A program made the translations under genes and the position numbers. Positions 26,723 to 35,691 of a stretch of DNA of 64,000 nucleotides are shown piece by piece (position 1 is the stretch's first letter; each line of letters begins with the position of its first letter). Where the stretch lies: contig JAUSID010000240.1 in NCBI GenBank assembly GCA_030648295.1, positions 1-64,000 on the forward strand, written 5' to 3'. Origin of the DNA: Opitutaceae bacterium. GTDB taxonomy: Bacteria > Verrucomicrobiota > Verrucomicrobiia > Opitutales > Opitutaceae. The notes under the pieces are model-generated. The model had not been told where the DNA came from. It saw only the letters and a list, made by a program, of their open reading frames with translations, and did no database searches.

Positions 26723-28009
26723 TCACCACCGCGTCGCCGCGAATTTCCAACCGGGCACTTTCTTTTGCATCTCGACCTCGTCGTTCCGCTCGGTGAGCGC
26801 GCACCGGCGGAAATTCTCGTGCGCTCTCGCCAGCGCCGCACGATCGAGTTCCACGCCGAGTCCGGGCCCCTTCGGGAGCGTCACGCAACCACCCTCGAAC
26901 TTCACGCGCCCGCCGACGATGATTTCCTCCCACTGCCACGGATAATGCGTGTCGAGCGCGTAGGTGAGGTTCGGCATGGCCGCGCCCAGATGCGTCATCG
27001 CCGCGAGCGAAATCCCGGCGTGATTGTTCGAGTGCATGGATACGCCGCGGTCGAACGTGCGGCAGTGCGCCGCGAGTTCCATCGACGCGCGCAGCCCGCC
27101 CCAAAAATGATGATCCGTCAGAATGATGTCCTCGGACCCGCTGCGCACGGAGCCGGGCAAATCGTCGAACGAGGTTGTGCACATGTTTGTCGCGAGCGGC
27201 GTCTTCAACGCCCGGCGGCAAGCGGCCATCGATTCCTGTCCGCGACACGGATCCTCCAGATATTCGAGCACGCCCTCTATTTTGAGCCCCCACTTGATCG
27301 ACGTCTCCACGCTCCAGAGTGCATTCGGATCGAACCGCAGCGGAACGTCGGGCCCGAACGCCTCGCGCAAGGCTTTGATGGCGGCAACCTCCTCCGCCGG
27401 CTCGAAACAGCCGCCCTTCAGCTTGATGGACTGGAAGCCGAATTCCTTCACCATCGCGTGCGCCTGCGCGACGATGCCGGCCGGATCGAGCGCCGGCTGC
27501 TGGCGCGCCGCCGCCCAGCCGCGGGCATTCGGATCCAGGCCAAAGCACCAATCGCCGCCGGCGCCTTCGTATTTATAAAACAGATATGCCGAATACGGCA
27601 CCCGTTCGCGCACGATGCCGCCCAGCAGCGTCGCCACCGGCACGTTGAACGCCCTGCCCGCCAGATCGAGGCACGCCACATCCAGCGCGCTCTCCACCTG
27701 CACGAGCGCACGCTGATCCCACGGCTTGTCGCCCCGCGCGGCCGCCGCTTCCCGGCCGAAATGCGCCCGCACGACAGAGCGCAACGCATGCCAGTTCAAT
27801 GGGTCCCGACCGACGACAATCTCGCGGGCCGCCTCGAGCTTCGTGTTGATGGCAGCGCTGCCCGGCACCTCCGCCAGCCCGGTGAGCCCGTCGTCCGTCA
27901 ACAATTCGACGACCGTGCGGAGGCAATAGGGCGCGTGCAAACCCGCGGCGTTCAGCAGCGGGGGATCGCCGAGTGCAATCGGCGTAATCCGCATGTCCGC
28001 GATCTTCAC
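26723..28009 (-). CDS. Glucarate-dehydratase-like enolase superfamily enzyme
   Basis: Enzyme of about 428 residues in the mandelate racemase/glucarate dehydratase group, which removes water from an aldarate to give a 5-keto-4-deoxy product. The active-site set of the glucarate dehydratase branch is intact: SIKLKGG (Lys196, Lys198), LRFDPNALW (Asp227, Asn229), LEYLEDP (Glu252), LATNMCTTS (Asn275), ILTDHHFWGG (Asp299) and MHSNNHAGIS (His326). I chose the GTG at 28009 because family members usually start MKI; the ATG at 27994 is the alternative. It is the last of three genes that together form an aldarate route. The exact substrate (glucarate, galactarate or a related acid) is open. Confidence 0.83.
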   Translation of the reverse strand: MKIADMRITPIALGDPPLLNAAGLHAPYCLRTVVELLTDDGLTGLAEVPGSAAINTKLEAAREIVVGRDPLNWHALRSVVRAHFGREAAAARGDKPWDQRALVQVESALDVACLDLAGRAFNVPVATLLGGIVRERVPYSAYLFYKYEGAGGDWCFGLDPNARGWAAARQQPALDPAGIVAQAHAMVKEFGFQSIKLKGGCFEPAEEVAAIKALREAFGPDVPLRFDPNALWSVETSIKWGLKIEGVLEYLEDPCRGQESMAACRRALKTPLATNMCTTSFDDLPGSVRSGSEDIILTDHHFWGGLRASMELAAHCRTFDRGVSMHSNNHAGISLAAMTHLGAAMPNLTYALDTHYPWQWEEIIVGGRVKFEGGCVTLPKGPGLGVELDRAALARAHENFRRCALTERNDEVEMQKKVPGWKFAATRW

Positions 28010-28086
28010 GCGGGGTGATGATTGGGCGCCGGAGTTCGTTCCCGCCCCCCGCGCCTCTGCCTGTCGGTGTGCATCGCCGCGTGAAC

Positions 28087-28854
28087 CTATTTTCCCCGCA
28101 AGGCCTGGACGAAACCGAGCAGCCCCGTGCGAACTGCTCCGCCATCCGAGCCCAGCGCGACAAACGTGTATCCAAGATCCCGGCACTTCGGCACGAGCGC
28201 GGCGTTGTGCACGAGGATCCCGGCGGCCTTGTGATGACGCTTCGCCGCATCACTCACTTTCTGCAGCGTCGCCACGAACTGCGGGCTCTCGAGCTGATCG
28301 CGGATCCCCATGTTGTAGGAGAGGTCCGTCGGTCCGACGAAGAGCACATCCGCGCCTTCGACCGCGGCGATTTCATCGATGTTCGCCACCGCCTCCGGCG
28401 TCTCGATCTGGATCACGGTGACGAGCCGCTCGTTCGCGTGGGCGTAATACTCCTCGAAGTCGCCGCCGAACCCGGCACCGCGGTTGAACTTCGCGACCCC
28501 GCGCTTGCCATGGGGCGGATAGCGCATCGCGCTCACCGCGGCACGCGTCTCGTCCCCACTGTTCACATACGGCACCATCACGCCGCACGCGCCCATGTCC
28601 AGGGCGCGCTTGAACCGCGGCATTTCATTCCATGCGATTCGCACGATGGGAAACGCCGGCGTCGCCGCCGCCGCGTGCAGCTGGTGCAACAGCGTGTCCT
28701 GCCCCCCCGGCCCGTGCTCGTGATCGATCAGGAGCCAGTCGAATCCGGCGAGCCCCGCGATCTCGACCGTGATGGCCGAGCCGACGTTCAGGAAAGTACC
28801 GCAAAGCCACTCACGGGCGAGCACGCGCCGGCGGAAATCAGGGGGAAGTTTCAT
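28087..28854 (-). CDS. HpcH/HpaI family aldolase (GarL-like)
   Basis: A class II, metal-dependent aldolase of 255 residues. Family signatures are DWLLIDHEHGPGG (catalytic His), FPIVRIAWNEMPRFKRALDM, GACGVMVPYV, VTVIQIETPEAVANIDEIAA (metal-binding Glu) and GADVLFVGPTDLSYNMG. Members include 2-dehydro-3-deoxyglucarate aldolase, which splits the dehydratase product into pyruvate and tartronate semialdehyde. The neighbours, a dehydratase and a semialdehyde reductase, favour that role over the HpaI or rhamnonate roles. The next gene follows after 77 bp. Confidence 0.87.
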   Translation of the reverse strand: MKLPPDFRRRVLAREWLCGTFLNVGSAITVEIAGLAGFDWLLIDHEHGPGGQDTLLHQLHAAAATPAFPIVRIAWNEMPRFKRALDMGACGVMVPYVNSGDETRAAVSAMRYPPHGKRGVAKFNRGAGFGGDFEEYYAHANERLVTVIQIETPEAVANIDEIAAVEGADVLFVGPTDLSYNMGIRDQLESPQFVATLQKVSDAAKRHHKAAGILVHNAALVPKCRDLGYTFVALGSDGGAVRTGLLGFVQALRGK

Positions 28855-29028
28855 GAGGAAAGTGAAGGTGAAAGTGAGAGGGAGAGGGAGAGGGGCGGCG
28901 GCGCTGCCGCCGCGGTTTCGCGGTTTAAAGTTCTGAGTTCAAGGTCGTACGATTGAGCGTGGCCGATCGAGGCAGGAACGATTTTCAACGCGAAACCCAA
29001 AACCCAGAACCCGAAACCGCGTCGCTCA
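28855..29028. repeat. Low-complexity spacer between aldolase and reductase genes
   Basis: A 174-bp spacer within the presumed operon. It begins with a purine-rich hexamer run (GAAGGTGAAAGTGAGAGGGA and so on), then GGCGGCGGCGCTGCCGCCGC (a hairpin), then at 28990-29022 a degenerate heptamer array (CGAAACC/CAAAACC/CAGAACC/CGAAACC). The hairpin could weaken transcription between the genes. No gene is seen. Confidence 0.6.
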
Positions 29029-29904
29029 TCAGAGCGACGCATACAGCCGATACAATGCCTGGGTGCCGCAGTCCTCCCAGCCGCGGGCGGCGACCTGATC
29101 GTAGAGTTTCTTGGCCCCGGCGAGCCCCGGCAGGTCGAGCTTCATCTCCGCCGCGCTTTCCAGCGCGATCCGCATGTCCTTCAGGATATGTTTCACGTAA
29201 AAACCCGGCGCATAGTTATCGCCCAGCGCGCGCGGTGCGAGGTTGGTCATCGCCCAGCTGCCGGCGGCGCCGCCGCTGATGCTCGCGTGTACCGCGTTGG
29301 GATCCAGCCCGGCTTTCTTCGCATAGGCGAGCGCTTCGCACCAGGCGACCATGCCGACGGCTACGGCGATCTGGTTCGCCATCTTGCAGTATTGGCCGGC
29401 GCCAGGTCCGCCATGCAAGGCGATGTTCTTGCCCATGAATTCAAACAGCGGCCGTGCGCGCGCAAACGCCGCCGGCTCGCCGCCGACCATGATCACGAGC
29501 CGCGCCTCGCGCGCGCCGAGGTCACCGCCCGACACCGGCGCATCCAGCGAGGAAATTCCACGCTTTACCCCGGCCTCGGCGATTCGCCGCGCCAGCGTCG
29601 GGCTCGACGTGGTCATGTCAATGAGCAGCGCCCCCGGCCGCGCACGCTCCAGGATGCCGCCCTGGCCCAGGTAGGTCTGCTCCACATCGGTTGGGAATCC
29701 GACCATCGTGATGACCACCTCGGCTTCGGCCGCGGCGCTGCCAGCCGAATCGTGCCACGTCGCGCCGGCGTCGAGCAGCGCCTGCGCTTTTTCCTTCGTG
29801 CGGTTGTAGACGTGCAGCCGGTGGCCGGCTTTTTGGAGGTGGCCGGCCATGCTGCGGCCCATGACGCCGGTGCCAATGAATGCGATCGAAAGCGAAGCGG
29901 ACAT
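29029..29904 (-). CDS. NAD(P)-dependent beta-hydroxyacid dehydrogenase (tartronate semialdehyde reductase-like)
   Basis: A 291-residue member of the 3-hydroxyisobutyrate/2-hydroxy-3-oxopropionate dehydrogenase family from the ATG at 29904. It has the Rossmann motif IAFIGTGVMGRSMAGHLQKA, the substrate motif SLDAPVSGGDLGA, the catalytic Lys region GAGQYCKMANQ and a helical C-terminal domain. Tartronate semialdehyde reductase (GarR/GlxR) turns the aldolase product into D-glycerate, which fits the two genes downstream. Other family members act on hydroxyisobutyrate or succinic semialdehyde, so the name rests on context. It is the first gene of the three and diverges from the NIPSNAP gene. Confidence 0.85.
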   Translation of the reverse strand: MSASLSIAFIGTGVMGRSMAGHLQKAGHRLHVYNRTKEKAQALLDAGATWHDSAGSAAAEAEVVITMVGFPTDVEQTYLGQGGILERARPGALLIDMTTSSPTLARRIAEAGVKRGISSLDAPVSGGDLGAREARLVIMVGGEPAAFARARPLFEFMGKNIALHGGPGAGQYCKMANQIAVAVGMVAWCEALAYAKKAGLDPNAVHASISGGAAGSWAMTNLAPRALGDNYAPGFYVKHILKDMRIALESAAEMKLDLPGLAGAKKLYDQVAARGWEDCGTQALYRLYASL

Positions 29905-30083
29905 GTTTCGGAAATGAACGGAGTGAGCGGAAACCGTTGGATGCAAGCCTCTCGGGCTCGCTCGCGCCACATCATTTTTTCGCCAGGCATTTGCTGGCGC
30001 GAGGTCAACGCTGGCAAACGATTCGAAAAGGCTGCTCTCGCCAAGCGCACGGTTCTTGTTTTTATCTGGATACTTTCCTCACC

Positions 30084-30914
30084 ATGAAACTACGTCGCCG
30101 TGAATTCTTGAAAACCTCGCTCGCCGCCTCCGCTACTGCCGCGCTGGGCTCGAATCTCCATGCCGCGAGCAAATCGTCGGCCGCCGGCCGGGAGTATTAC
30201 GAACTGCGCTGCTATCGCCTGAAACCCGGCGGTTCACCGGCACCGCTGAACTCGTACCTCGAGAAGGCGTTGCTGCCGGCGCTCGACAAACGCGGGATCA
30301 AGAACGTCGGCGTGTTCACCGAGCTCGAGGTCGAGAAGAAAGCAGGGACTTCCAAGCCGATGGCTAACTCACCCGTCTGGGTGTTGATCCCGCACACGAC
30401 GCTGGACTCGTTTGCCACGACAGCGGCCGAGTTGAATCAGGATCCCGCCGTCCAAAAAGCCGGCGGCGAGTACCTCCGGATCCCAAAATCCTCGCCCGCG
30501 TTTGAGCGTGTTGACACCTGGCTCTACCGCGCTTTCAAGGGAATGCCGAAGATGGAGATTCCGGCATTTTCGAAGAGCAAAACGTCAGGCCGCGTGTTCG
30601 AGATGCGCGACTACGAGAGCCACAGCGAGTTGGCGGCGCTGAGCAAGATGACCATGTTCGATGAGGGGGAGACGGAGATCATGCGGGACCTCGGCATGTC
30701 GCCCATGTTGTTCGGGCAGTCACTCGCCGGCCCAAATTTGCCGCACCTCCGCTACTTCACCGGCGGCCCCAGCCTCGAGGCGCACCTGGCGAACTGGAAG
30801 AAATTCGGCCCCGACCCCCGCTGGCAGAAAATGAGCAAAATGGAGAAGTACAAGGACACGACGTCCAAGAACACGGCTCGATTTGTCGTACCGACGGCGT
30901 ACTCGACCATCTGA
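30084..30914 (+). CDS. Tat-exported NIPSNAP family protein
   Basis: A 276-residue protein with a twin-arginine signal (RRREFLKTSLAASATAALG) and two ferredoxin-like NIPSNAP repeats: YYELRCYRLKPGGSPAPLNS near the start and VFEMRDYESHSELAALSKM in the second half. NIPSNAP domains are small alpha/beta-barrel-type folds of unknown biochemical role. In Verrucomicrobiota and Planctomycetota, Tat-exported versions often sit next to sugar-oxidation genes, as here beside the aldarate genes (179 bp apart, divergent). An intrinsic terminator lies 32 bp after the stop. Confidence 0.87.
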   Translation: MKLRRREFLKTSLAASATAALGSNLHAASKSSAAGREYYELRCYRLKPGGSPAPLNSYLEKALLPALDKRGIKNVGVFTELEVEKKAGTSKPMANSPVWVLIPHTTLDSFATTAAELNQDPAVQKAGGEYLRIPKSSPAFERVDTWLYRAFKGMPKMEIPAFSKSKTSGRVFEMRDYESHSELAALSKMTMFDEGETEIMRDLGMSPMLFGQSLAGPNLPHLRYFTGGPSLEAHLANWKKFGPDPRWQKMSKMEKYKDTTSKNTARFVVPTAYSTI

Positions 30915-30946
30915 GTTGGGCGCGCGATTCTCGCATCCGCTTCACC

Positions 30947-30972
30947 GGCCGGGCTTCACGCCCGGCCTTTTT
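30947..30972 (+). terminator. Intrinsic terminator of the NIPSNAP gene
   Basis: A perfect 8-bp stem, GGCCGGGC at 30947-30954 and GCCCGGCC at 30960-30967, with a TTCAC loop, is followed by TTTTTG. It lies 32 bp past the stop codon at 30914. Confidence 0.85.
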
Positions 30973-31336
30973 GTTCCTGGGAGCGCGGGCAGCCTGCCCG
31001 CCGGCGCAGTGGAGAAAGAGAACGATGCAGGCGCAGTCGGCCGGGTTTCGCGTGCGCAGTGGCTGCGACATCCTTGTCGCAGTGACTTCGAACGAGTTTC
31101 CGATCCGATCTGCGGCTAGAAGCCGCAGCCACTTTACAGGCTCACGTTCTTGGATTCGCACGTATTTCCCCAGAATGTTTTGCGGACCTACGGCGGACCG
31201 GAGGCCCACGCTCCCAGAGATTCGCATCCGAAAAGCTGCGAATCCGGCGAATGTGAATATTTAAACCTTGGGCTTCGTCGGAAGGGCAGGCACAGTTCGC
31301 TGCCTCGAAGCTGCAGGAGTTGCGCCCCCGCTCATC
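30973..31336. repeat. Repeat-filled gap before the DUF3300 gene
   Basis: It contains CTGGGAGCGCGGGCAGCCTG plus CCCGCC (30977-31002), GTGGCTGCGACATCCTTGTC plus GCAG (31059-31082), TGCGGCTAGAAGCCGCAGCC (31110-31129) and a degenerate GGCCCACGCTCCCAGAG (31203-31219). All have relatives elsewhere in the window. No gene is seen. Confidence 0.65.
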
Positions 31337-32899
31337 ATGAAAACGCTCCGCCTTCTGTTCTGCCTCGTGCCTCTGCTGCCCTTGCTGCCGGCACAGGAGC
31401 CCGAGTGGACGTCCGATGCAACGGCGACCGTACCGCTCGCACCCGTCCTGACTCCCGAGCAACTCGACCAACTGCTTGCACCGATCGCCCTGTATCCGGA
31501 CGCCTTGATCGCGCTGATTCTTCCGGCGGCGACCAACCCTGCCGACATCGTGCTCGCGGCACGTCATCTGAAGGAGACGCGCAACGATCTTTCGCAGGTT
31601 GAACACCGCGCGTGGGACGACAGCGTGAAATCGCTGACCCACTACCCGGAGGTGCTGCAATGGATGGACGACAACCTGCCCTGGACGAAACAAGTGGGTG
31701 AAACTTTCCTGGCGCAGCCGGCCGAGGTGATGAACTCGATTCAAAGGCTGCGGGCGCGCGCCCAGGCCAGCGGTGCGCTCGCCAGTACGCCGCAACAGCA
31801 GGTGCTGGCTGAGCCCACCGTGATTCGAATCGTGCCGACCGATCCCGAAATCATCTACGTGCCGCGCTACGATCCCACCGTCATCTTTATCGATCGCCCG
31901 CTCTATTACTCGCAACCGCTGCTCACCTTCGGGCTGGGTTGGCACGTCGGATCATGGCTCGCCTACGACTTCGACTGGCATCGCTGCACGCTGTGGGTCG
32001 GCGATCGACATCGACACTGGACCGGTCGTCACGACTGGCGCCGGCCCGTCGTGCCGATTCCCGCGGTGTCACCGACACATGCGCACGTGTCCTATGGTAA
32101 TACCCGTCCATGGCGTCCGCCCGTCCGCTTCCATCGTCCGCAGACGACCCAAACCACACTTTCGGTTTCGTCCGCTCACCCGCCGAGCCCGGGCGGCGCG
32201 CTGTCGCGCGGTTTCGGCCGCAACGGCGAAACAGAGCAGCGGCGGTATGATACACCGCGAACGGCCCCGTCCTCCCGTTCTGGAACTTCGCCGCGCACGG
32301 TTGTTTCGCCGCCGCGCAACGATTCCCGCATCCCGTCGGTTGCCGGCGCTCCACTCCCGGTCGCACCTCCGCTGCAGGTGGTGGGCCCAAGAAGTTCAAC
32401 GTATCCCACCGTGGTCGCGCCACCGGCGAATCAGCCAGCCGCGTCCAACTCCAACCCGCGTTCCCCCAGCCAGAATCGTCAGGGGCAAAATGAGCCGCGT
32501 TATCGTGGCCGCGCCGAGCAAACAACCTCGACCACAACGGCGTCTCCGCTGCCCGTTGCACCCCCGCTGCGAGTGGTCGGCCCCACGAGTGCCGTGCAAC
32601 CCACCGTCGTGGCCGCACCGCCCGCGAATCCCATGTCGGGCCGTTCGTCGCACAACATCAGTCAATCGGCCCATCAGTCGTACGCCGGACCCCGAGCGGC
32701 GCCGACTCAAAGTGCCGGCCGGACATTCGCCCGTCCGTCCGCTCCCGTCGTGGCGGCACCGTCACCCGTCGTTGCCTCCGCGCCGACCGTGAATCCGGCG
32801 CCGCCGGCAGTGGCGCCGCGTCAACCCGACTCGCGTTCGAACAATGCTCCGCCGTCGGGCGTGCGCGATTACCGACGGGCGCGCGACGTGATCGACTGA
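31337..32899 (+). CDS. DUF3300 domain-containing secreted protein
   Basis: Protein of 520 residues from the ATG at 31337, with a signal peptide (LRLLFCLVPLLPLLPA). The DUF3300 core spans about residues 35-235: LTPEQLDQLLAPIALYPDAL, ILPAATNPADIVLAARHLKE, QWMDDNLPWTKQVGETFLAQ, IIYVPRYDPTVIF. After that comes a long, probably disordered Pro/Ser/Thr/Ala-rich tail with two imperfect copies of a PLPVAPPLxVVGP segment followed by VAPP-type repeats. DUF3300 is an envelope family without a known function. The tail explains the length beyond the roughly 250 residues of the core. Confidence 0.83.
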   Translation: MKTLRLLFCLVPLLPLLPAQEPEWTSDATATVPLAPVLTPEQLDQLLAPIALYPDALIALILPAATNPADIVLAARHLKETRNDLSQVEHRAWDDSVKSLTHYPEVLQWMDDNLPWTKQVGETFLAQPAEVMNSIQRLRARAQASGALASTPQQQVLAEPTVIRIVPTDPEIIYVPRYDPTVIFIDRPLYYSQPLLTFGLGWHVGSWLAYDFDWHRCTLWVGDRHRHWTGRHDWRRPVVPIPAVSPTHAHVSYGNTRPWRPPVRFHRPQTTQTTLSVSSAHPPSPGGALSRGFGRNGETEQRRYDTPRTAPSSRSGTSPRTVVSPPRNDSRIPSVAGAPLPVAPPLQVVGPRSSTYPTVVAPPANQPAASNSNPRSPSQNRQGQNEPRYRGRAEQTTSTTTASPLPVAPPLRVVGPTSAVQPTVVAAPPANPMSGRSSHNISQSAHQSYAGPRAAPTQSAGRTFARPSAPVVAAPSPVVASAPTVNPAPPAVAPRQPDSRSNNAPPSGVRDYRRARDVID

Positions 32900-33187
32900 G
32901 CCGGGTTTGGCAGAAAAATTGAGTCAGAAAAATCGTCAGAAGAGCACTCGAACCCGGCCTCCGGCTCCGTAGAGCCTACGGCTCGGAGAGCTTTCATTTT
33001 TCTGCCCCCATTTTTCTGACTACTGGTCTGAGGCTTGCCTCACTAGCCCGGATATTAGCACACCGTCGCGGAAGCCGTGAGGCTTGCGCCCTACCGACGA
33101 AACCCGCCAGAGGCGGGCAAGCGTTTACCCGGCGGGCTCGCGCGTCCGCCTGCGCCGAGTATCGACGATGCATTTTGAAAACGCGTC
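32900..33187. repeat. Gap with CAGAAAAAT palindrome and a third copy of the TIR element
   Basis: At 32909-32941, GGCAGAAAAATTGAGTCAGA plus AAAATCGTCAG faces TTTTTCTGCCCCCATTTTTC plus TGAC at 32996-33020, an imperfect inverted pair. From 33048, CCGGATATTAGCACACCGTC plus GCGGAAGCCGTGAGGCTT is a diverged relative of the TIR element at 45061 and 57740. It includes the CCCGCCAGAGGCGGGCAAGC block but its right end has decayed. No gene is seen. Confidence 0.65.
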
Positions 33188-35266
33188 CTATTTCGCCGGC
33201 GAAGCCGCACTCACCGTATCGAGCCACGCCTTGGCCTGCGGAAACTCCGGCCGCTGTTGCAATGCGGTCCGCAGATGCTGAATCGCCGTTTCCCGCCGCC
33301 CGAGTTGCGCGAGCACGAAGCCGAGGCTGGCATGCGCGTCCGGGTTCACCGGTTGGAGTTGCACCGCGCGCTGGTAATTATCCGCCGCGGCGGCGAGTTG
33401 CCCCTGCCCCCTGAGCACGTTGGCGAGGTTGTAATAGGTCCGCGCGTCATCGCCTGCGAGCGCCAGGGCGCGGCGATAATGCCGAATCGCCTCGTCGGCC
33501 CGGCCCAGCATTGCACATGCGTTGCCGCGATTGCTGTGCGCGCTGACGTTGTTGGGCTCAAGCTGCAATACTGTGTCGAAGCGCGCCAGCGCATCGGCGA
33601 GCCGCCCCTTCATCGCCAGCGCGACGCCCAGGCCGTTCAGCGCGTTGACGTGCCGCGGCTGCCGCGTGAGGACGAATTCGTAGTGCTCGATCGCCTCATC
33701 GACGGCACCAATGTCCGAGAGCGCGTTGCCGAGGTTGTTTCGGATTTCGGAATGATCCGGCCTGGCCCGCAACGCCGCCCGGTAGAACGGAACCGCCTCC
33801 GCGGCGCGCCCCGTCTCCGCCAACGCATGGCCCAGGTTGTTCTTGGCATCCGGATACGCCGGATTGATCGCGAGCGCGCGCCGGTAGTCGGCCATCCCCT
33901 CCTCGCGGCGGCCATTCTCGAACTGGAACAACCCCCGGTTGTTGTACGCGAGATAGTTGTCTTCCGTCACCGCGATCGCGTGATCGAACAGCGTATACGA
34001 GTCCTTCCACACCCCGAGCTGCCGCCAGGTGAGAGACATCAATGCCCCACCCAGCACGACCGCTGCGATGCCGGCGGCACGTGTCATTCTCGTTCCGCGC
34101 ACCACCTCGAAGCCCGCCCACACCACCGCGAGCTGAAGCCCGACGCCGGGTATGTACGTGTAGCGATCGGCCATCGACTGGAGCCCCACCTGAACGAGCC
34201 CGAGCACCGGTACGAGCGTGCCGACAAACCACAGCCAGCCGACCGCCGCCCACGGCCGCTTGGTGCGCTGGACCCAGGCGAACGCGGTGAGCACCGCGAC
34301 GAGCAGAATCGATCCCGCGACCGCCGCGGCCGACCACGATCCGGGATGCGGATACAACACGGCCAAATCAATCGGCCAGAAAATCTTGCCCACGTAACGC
34401 GCGAGCGCGACGACGGCATTCGCCAGTCGCGCGCCAAATCCCAGCGCCACCGAAACCGAACCGCCCTCTTTCTGCACCAGATACGTCACGACCGACGAGC
34501 CGACCGCCAGCGCGAAGAACGGCAGCTTTTCGAGGAACAGCGTCCCGATGGCCATCCGCTGCGCCGTGCCACCGCCCGGCTCCTGCTTCAGCGAGCTGGG
34601 CGGTGCCGACTCGGGCGGGAGGCCGCGGATTCGCCGCAGCGGCCAGAAGTCCAGCAGTAGAAGTACGCACGGAGTCGTGACGAGCATCGGCTTCGCCATC
34701 AGGCCCAGCGCACACGCGCCGACGGCACTCCAATAGTAGCGCGCCGCCATGCGACCACCGGCCCTCCGGCGCTCGACGTAGATCGCATACGCCCAGAGTG
34801 TGAGGAAAAAAAAGAATCCGCTGAGCACGTCCTTTCGTTCCGCGATCCAGGCGACGGACTCGACCCGCAGCGGATGCCACGCGAACAGTGCGGCACCCAT
34901 CGCGCTGGGCCACCACGCCCGCGTCAGGCGCCACAACGCCGCGAACAGCAGCCACGCGTTCACCGCATGCAGCAAGACGCTCGTCAGGTGATGACCACGC
35001 GCGTCGAGTCCAAAAAGCGACCCGTCTGCCAGGTGCGAAATCCACGTCAGCGGATGCCAGTTTGAAGCTGCGCCCGAAGTCAGCGCCCAGCGGATGCCCG
35101 CGAGCGACATGCCGGCACGCACGTGATCGTTCTTCGTGACGTACTCGGGATCGTCGTAGTTGACGAATCCGTTCGTGCCCGCGCGCGAGAACAATAACAG
35201 CGTGGCGATGAACAGCACCGCCCCAATCGCAGTGCGCCGGCCGGCGCTCTCAGCCCGCGCGGTCAT
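33188..35266 (-). CDS. Polytopic membrane protein with C-terminal TPR repeats (GT-C/TMTC-like)
   Basis: A 692-residue protein. Residues 1 to about 385 form a polytopic membrane part with ten or so helices and the family-typical loop NYDDPEYVTKNDHVRAG then SNWHPLTWISHLADGSLFGL and HPLRVESVAWIAERKDVLSG. From about residue 395 to the end there are eight or so TPR units (YNNRGLFQFENGRREEGMAD, DALARFDTVLQLEPNNVSAH, AADNYQRAVQLQPVNPDAHA). The architecture matches the GT-C-like, TMTC-related bacterial proteins, putative glycosyltransferases using lipid-linked sugars; activity is unproven. Its start overlaps the end of the VanZ gene by 17 bp, so it is the last gene of the fucosidase-sulfatase operon. 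Confidence 0.85.
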   Translation of the reverse strand: MTARAESAGRRTAIGAVLFIATLLLFSRAGTNGFVNYDDPEYVTKNDHVRAGMSLAGIRWALTSGAASNWHPLTWISHLADGSLFGLDARGHHLTSVLLHAVNAWLLFAALWRLTRAWWPSAMGAALFAWHPLRVESVAWIAERKDVLSGFFFFLTLWAYAIYVERRRAGGRMAARYYWSAVGACALGLMAKPMLVTTPCVLLLLDFWPLRRIRGLPPESAPPSSLKQEPGGGTAQRMAIGTLFLEKLPFFALAVGSSVVTYLVQKEGGSVSVALGFGARLANAVVALARYVGKIFWPIDLAVLYPHPGSWSAAAVAGSILLVAVLTAFAWVQRTKRPWAAVGWLWFVGTLVPVLGLVQVGLQSMADRYTYIPGVGLQLAVVWAGFEVVRGTRMTRAAGIAAVVLGGALMSLTWRQLGVWKDSYTLFDHAIAVTEDNYLAYNNRGLFQFENGRREEGMADYRRALAINPAYPDAKNNLGHALAETGRAAEAVPFYRAALRARPDHSEIRNNLGNALSDIGAVDEAIEHYEFVLTRQPRHVNALNGLGVALAMKGRLADALARFDTVLQLEPNNVSAHSNRGNACAMLGRADEAIRHYRRALALAGDDARTYYNLANVLRGQGQLAAAADNYQRAVQLQPVNPDAHASLGFVLAQLGRRETAIQHLRTALQQRPEFPQAKAWLDTVSAASPAK

Positions 35267-35687
35267 CCGAGGTCGCAGTCAACGAAGCCGCGATGACTTC
35301 GACTCGAGACTGACGACGCCAGAGCGGCGTTTCCAGCCAGCGCCGGTAAGGCGTCCATCCCCGGTACAGCGCGACCGCGATGAGCGCGCCGAGCGTATCC
35401 GCGATCCAATCCGCGACGGACGACGACCGGCCTGGAACCATCATCTGGTGCAACTCGTCGCTGACCCCGAAGAGTGACGTGGCCACAACCGCCCAGAGCG
35501 CCGCCCGCCAGCCATCGCCGATTCGTCCGAGCAGCGTGGCGAGCAGACCGTAGACGGCAAAATGGGCGGCCTTGTCGATGTTGCTGATCTCCGGTGCGGC
35601 AAGATGAGAACGATGGGAAGCCGCGATCAACGTGGCGCCGACCAGGAACGGCCACAGCAACGCGCGAGAAAAAAAGCGACGTCTCAT
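35250..35687 (-). CDS. VanZ family membrane protein
   Basis: A 145-residue protein from the ATG at 35687 with three to four helices and the VanZ pattern ISNIDKAAHFAVYGLLATLL, SLFGVSDELHQMMVPGRSSS and VADWIADTLGALIAVALY. VanZ-like proteins are envelope proteins without a firm biochemical role. The start is only 4 bp after the sulfatase stop and the end overlaps the TPR/GT-C gene. Confidence 0.9.
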   Translation of the reverse strand: MRRRFFSRALLWPFLVGATLIAASHRSHLAAPEISNIDKAAHFAVYGLLATLLGRIGDGWRAALWAVVATSLFGVSDELHQMMVPGRSSSVADWIADTLGALIAVALYRGWTPYRRWLETPLWRRQSRVEVIAASLTATSDDRAG

Positions 35688-35691
35688 CAGG

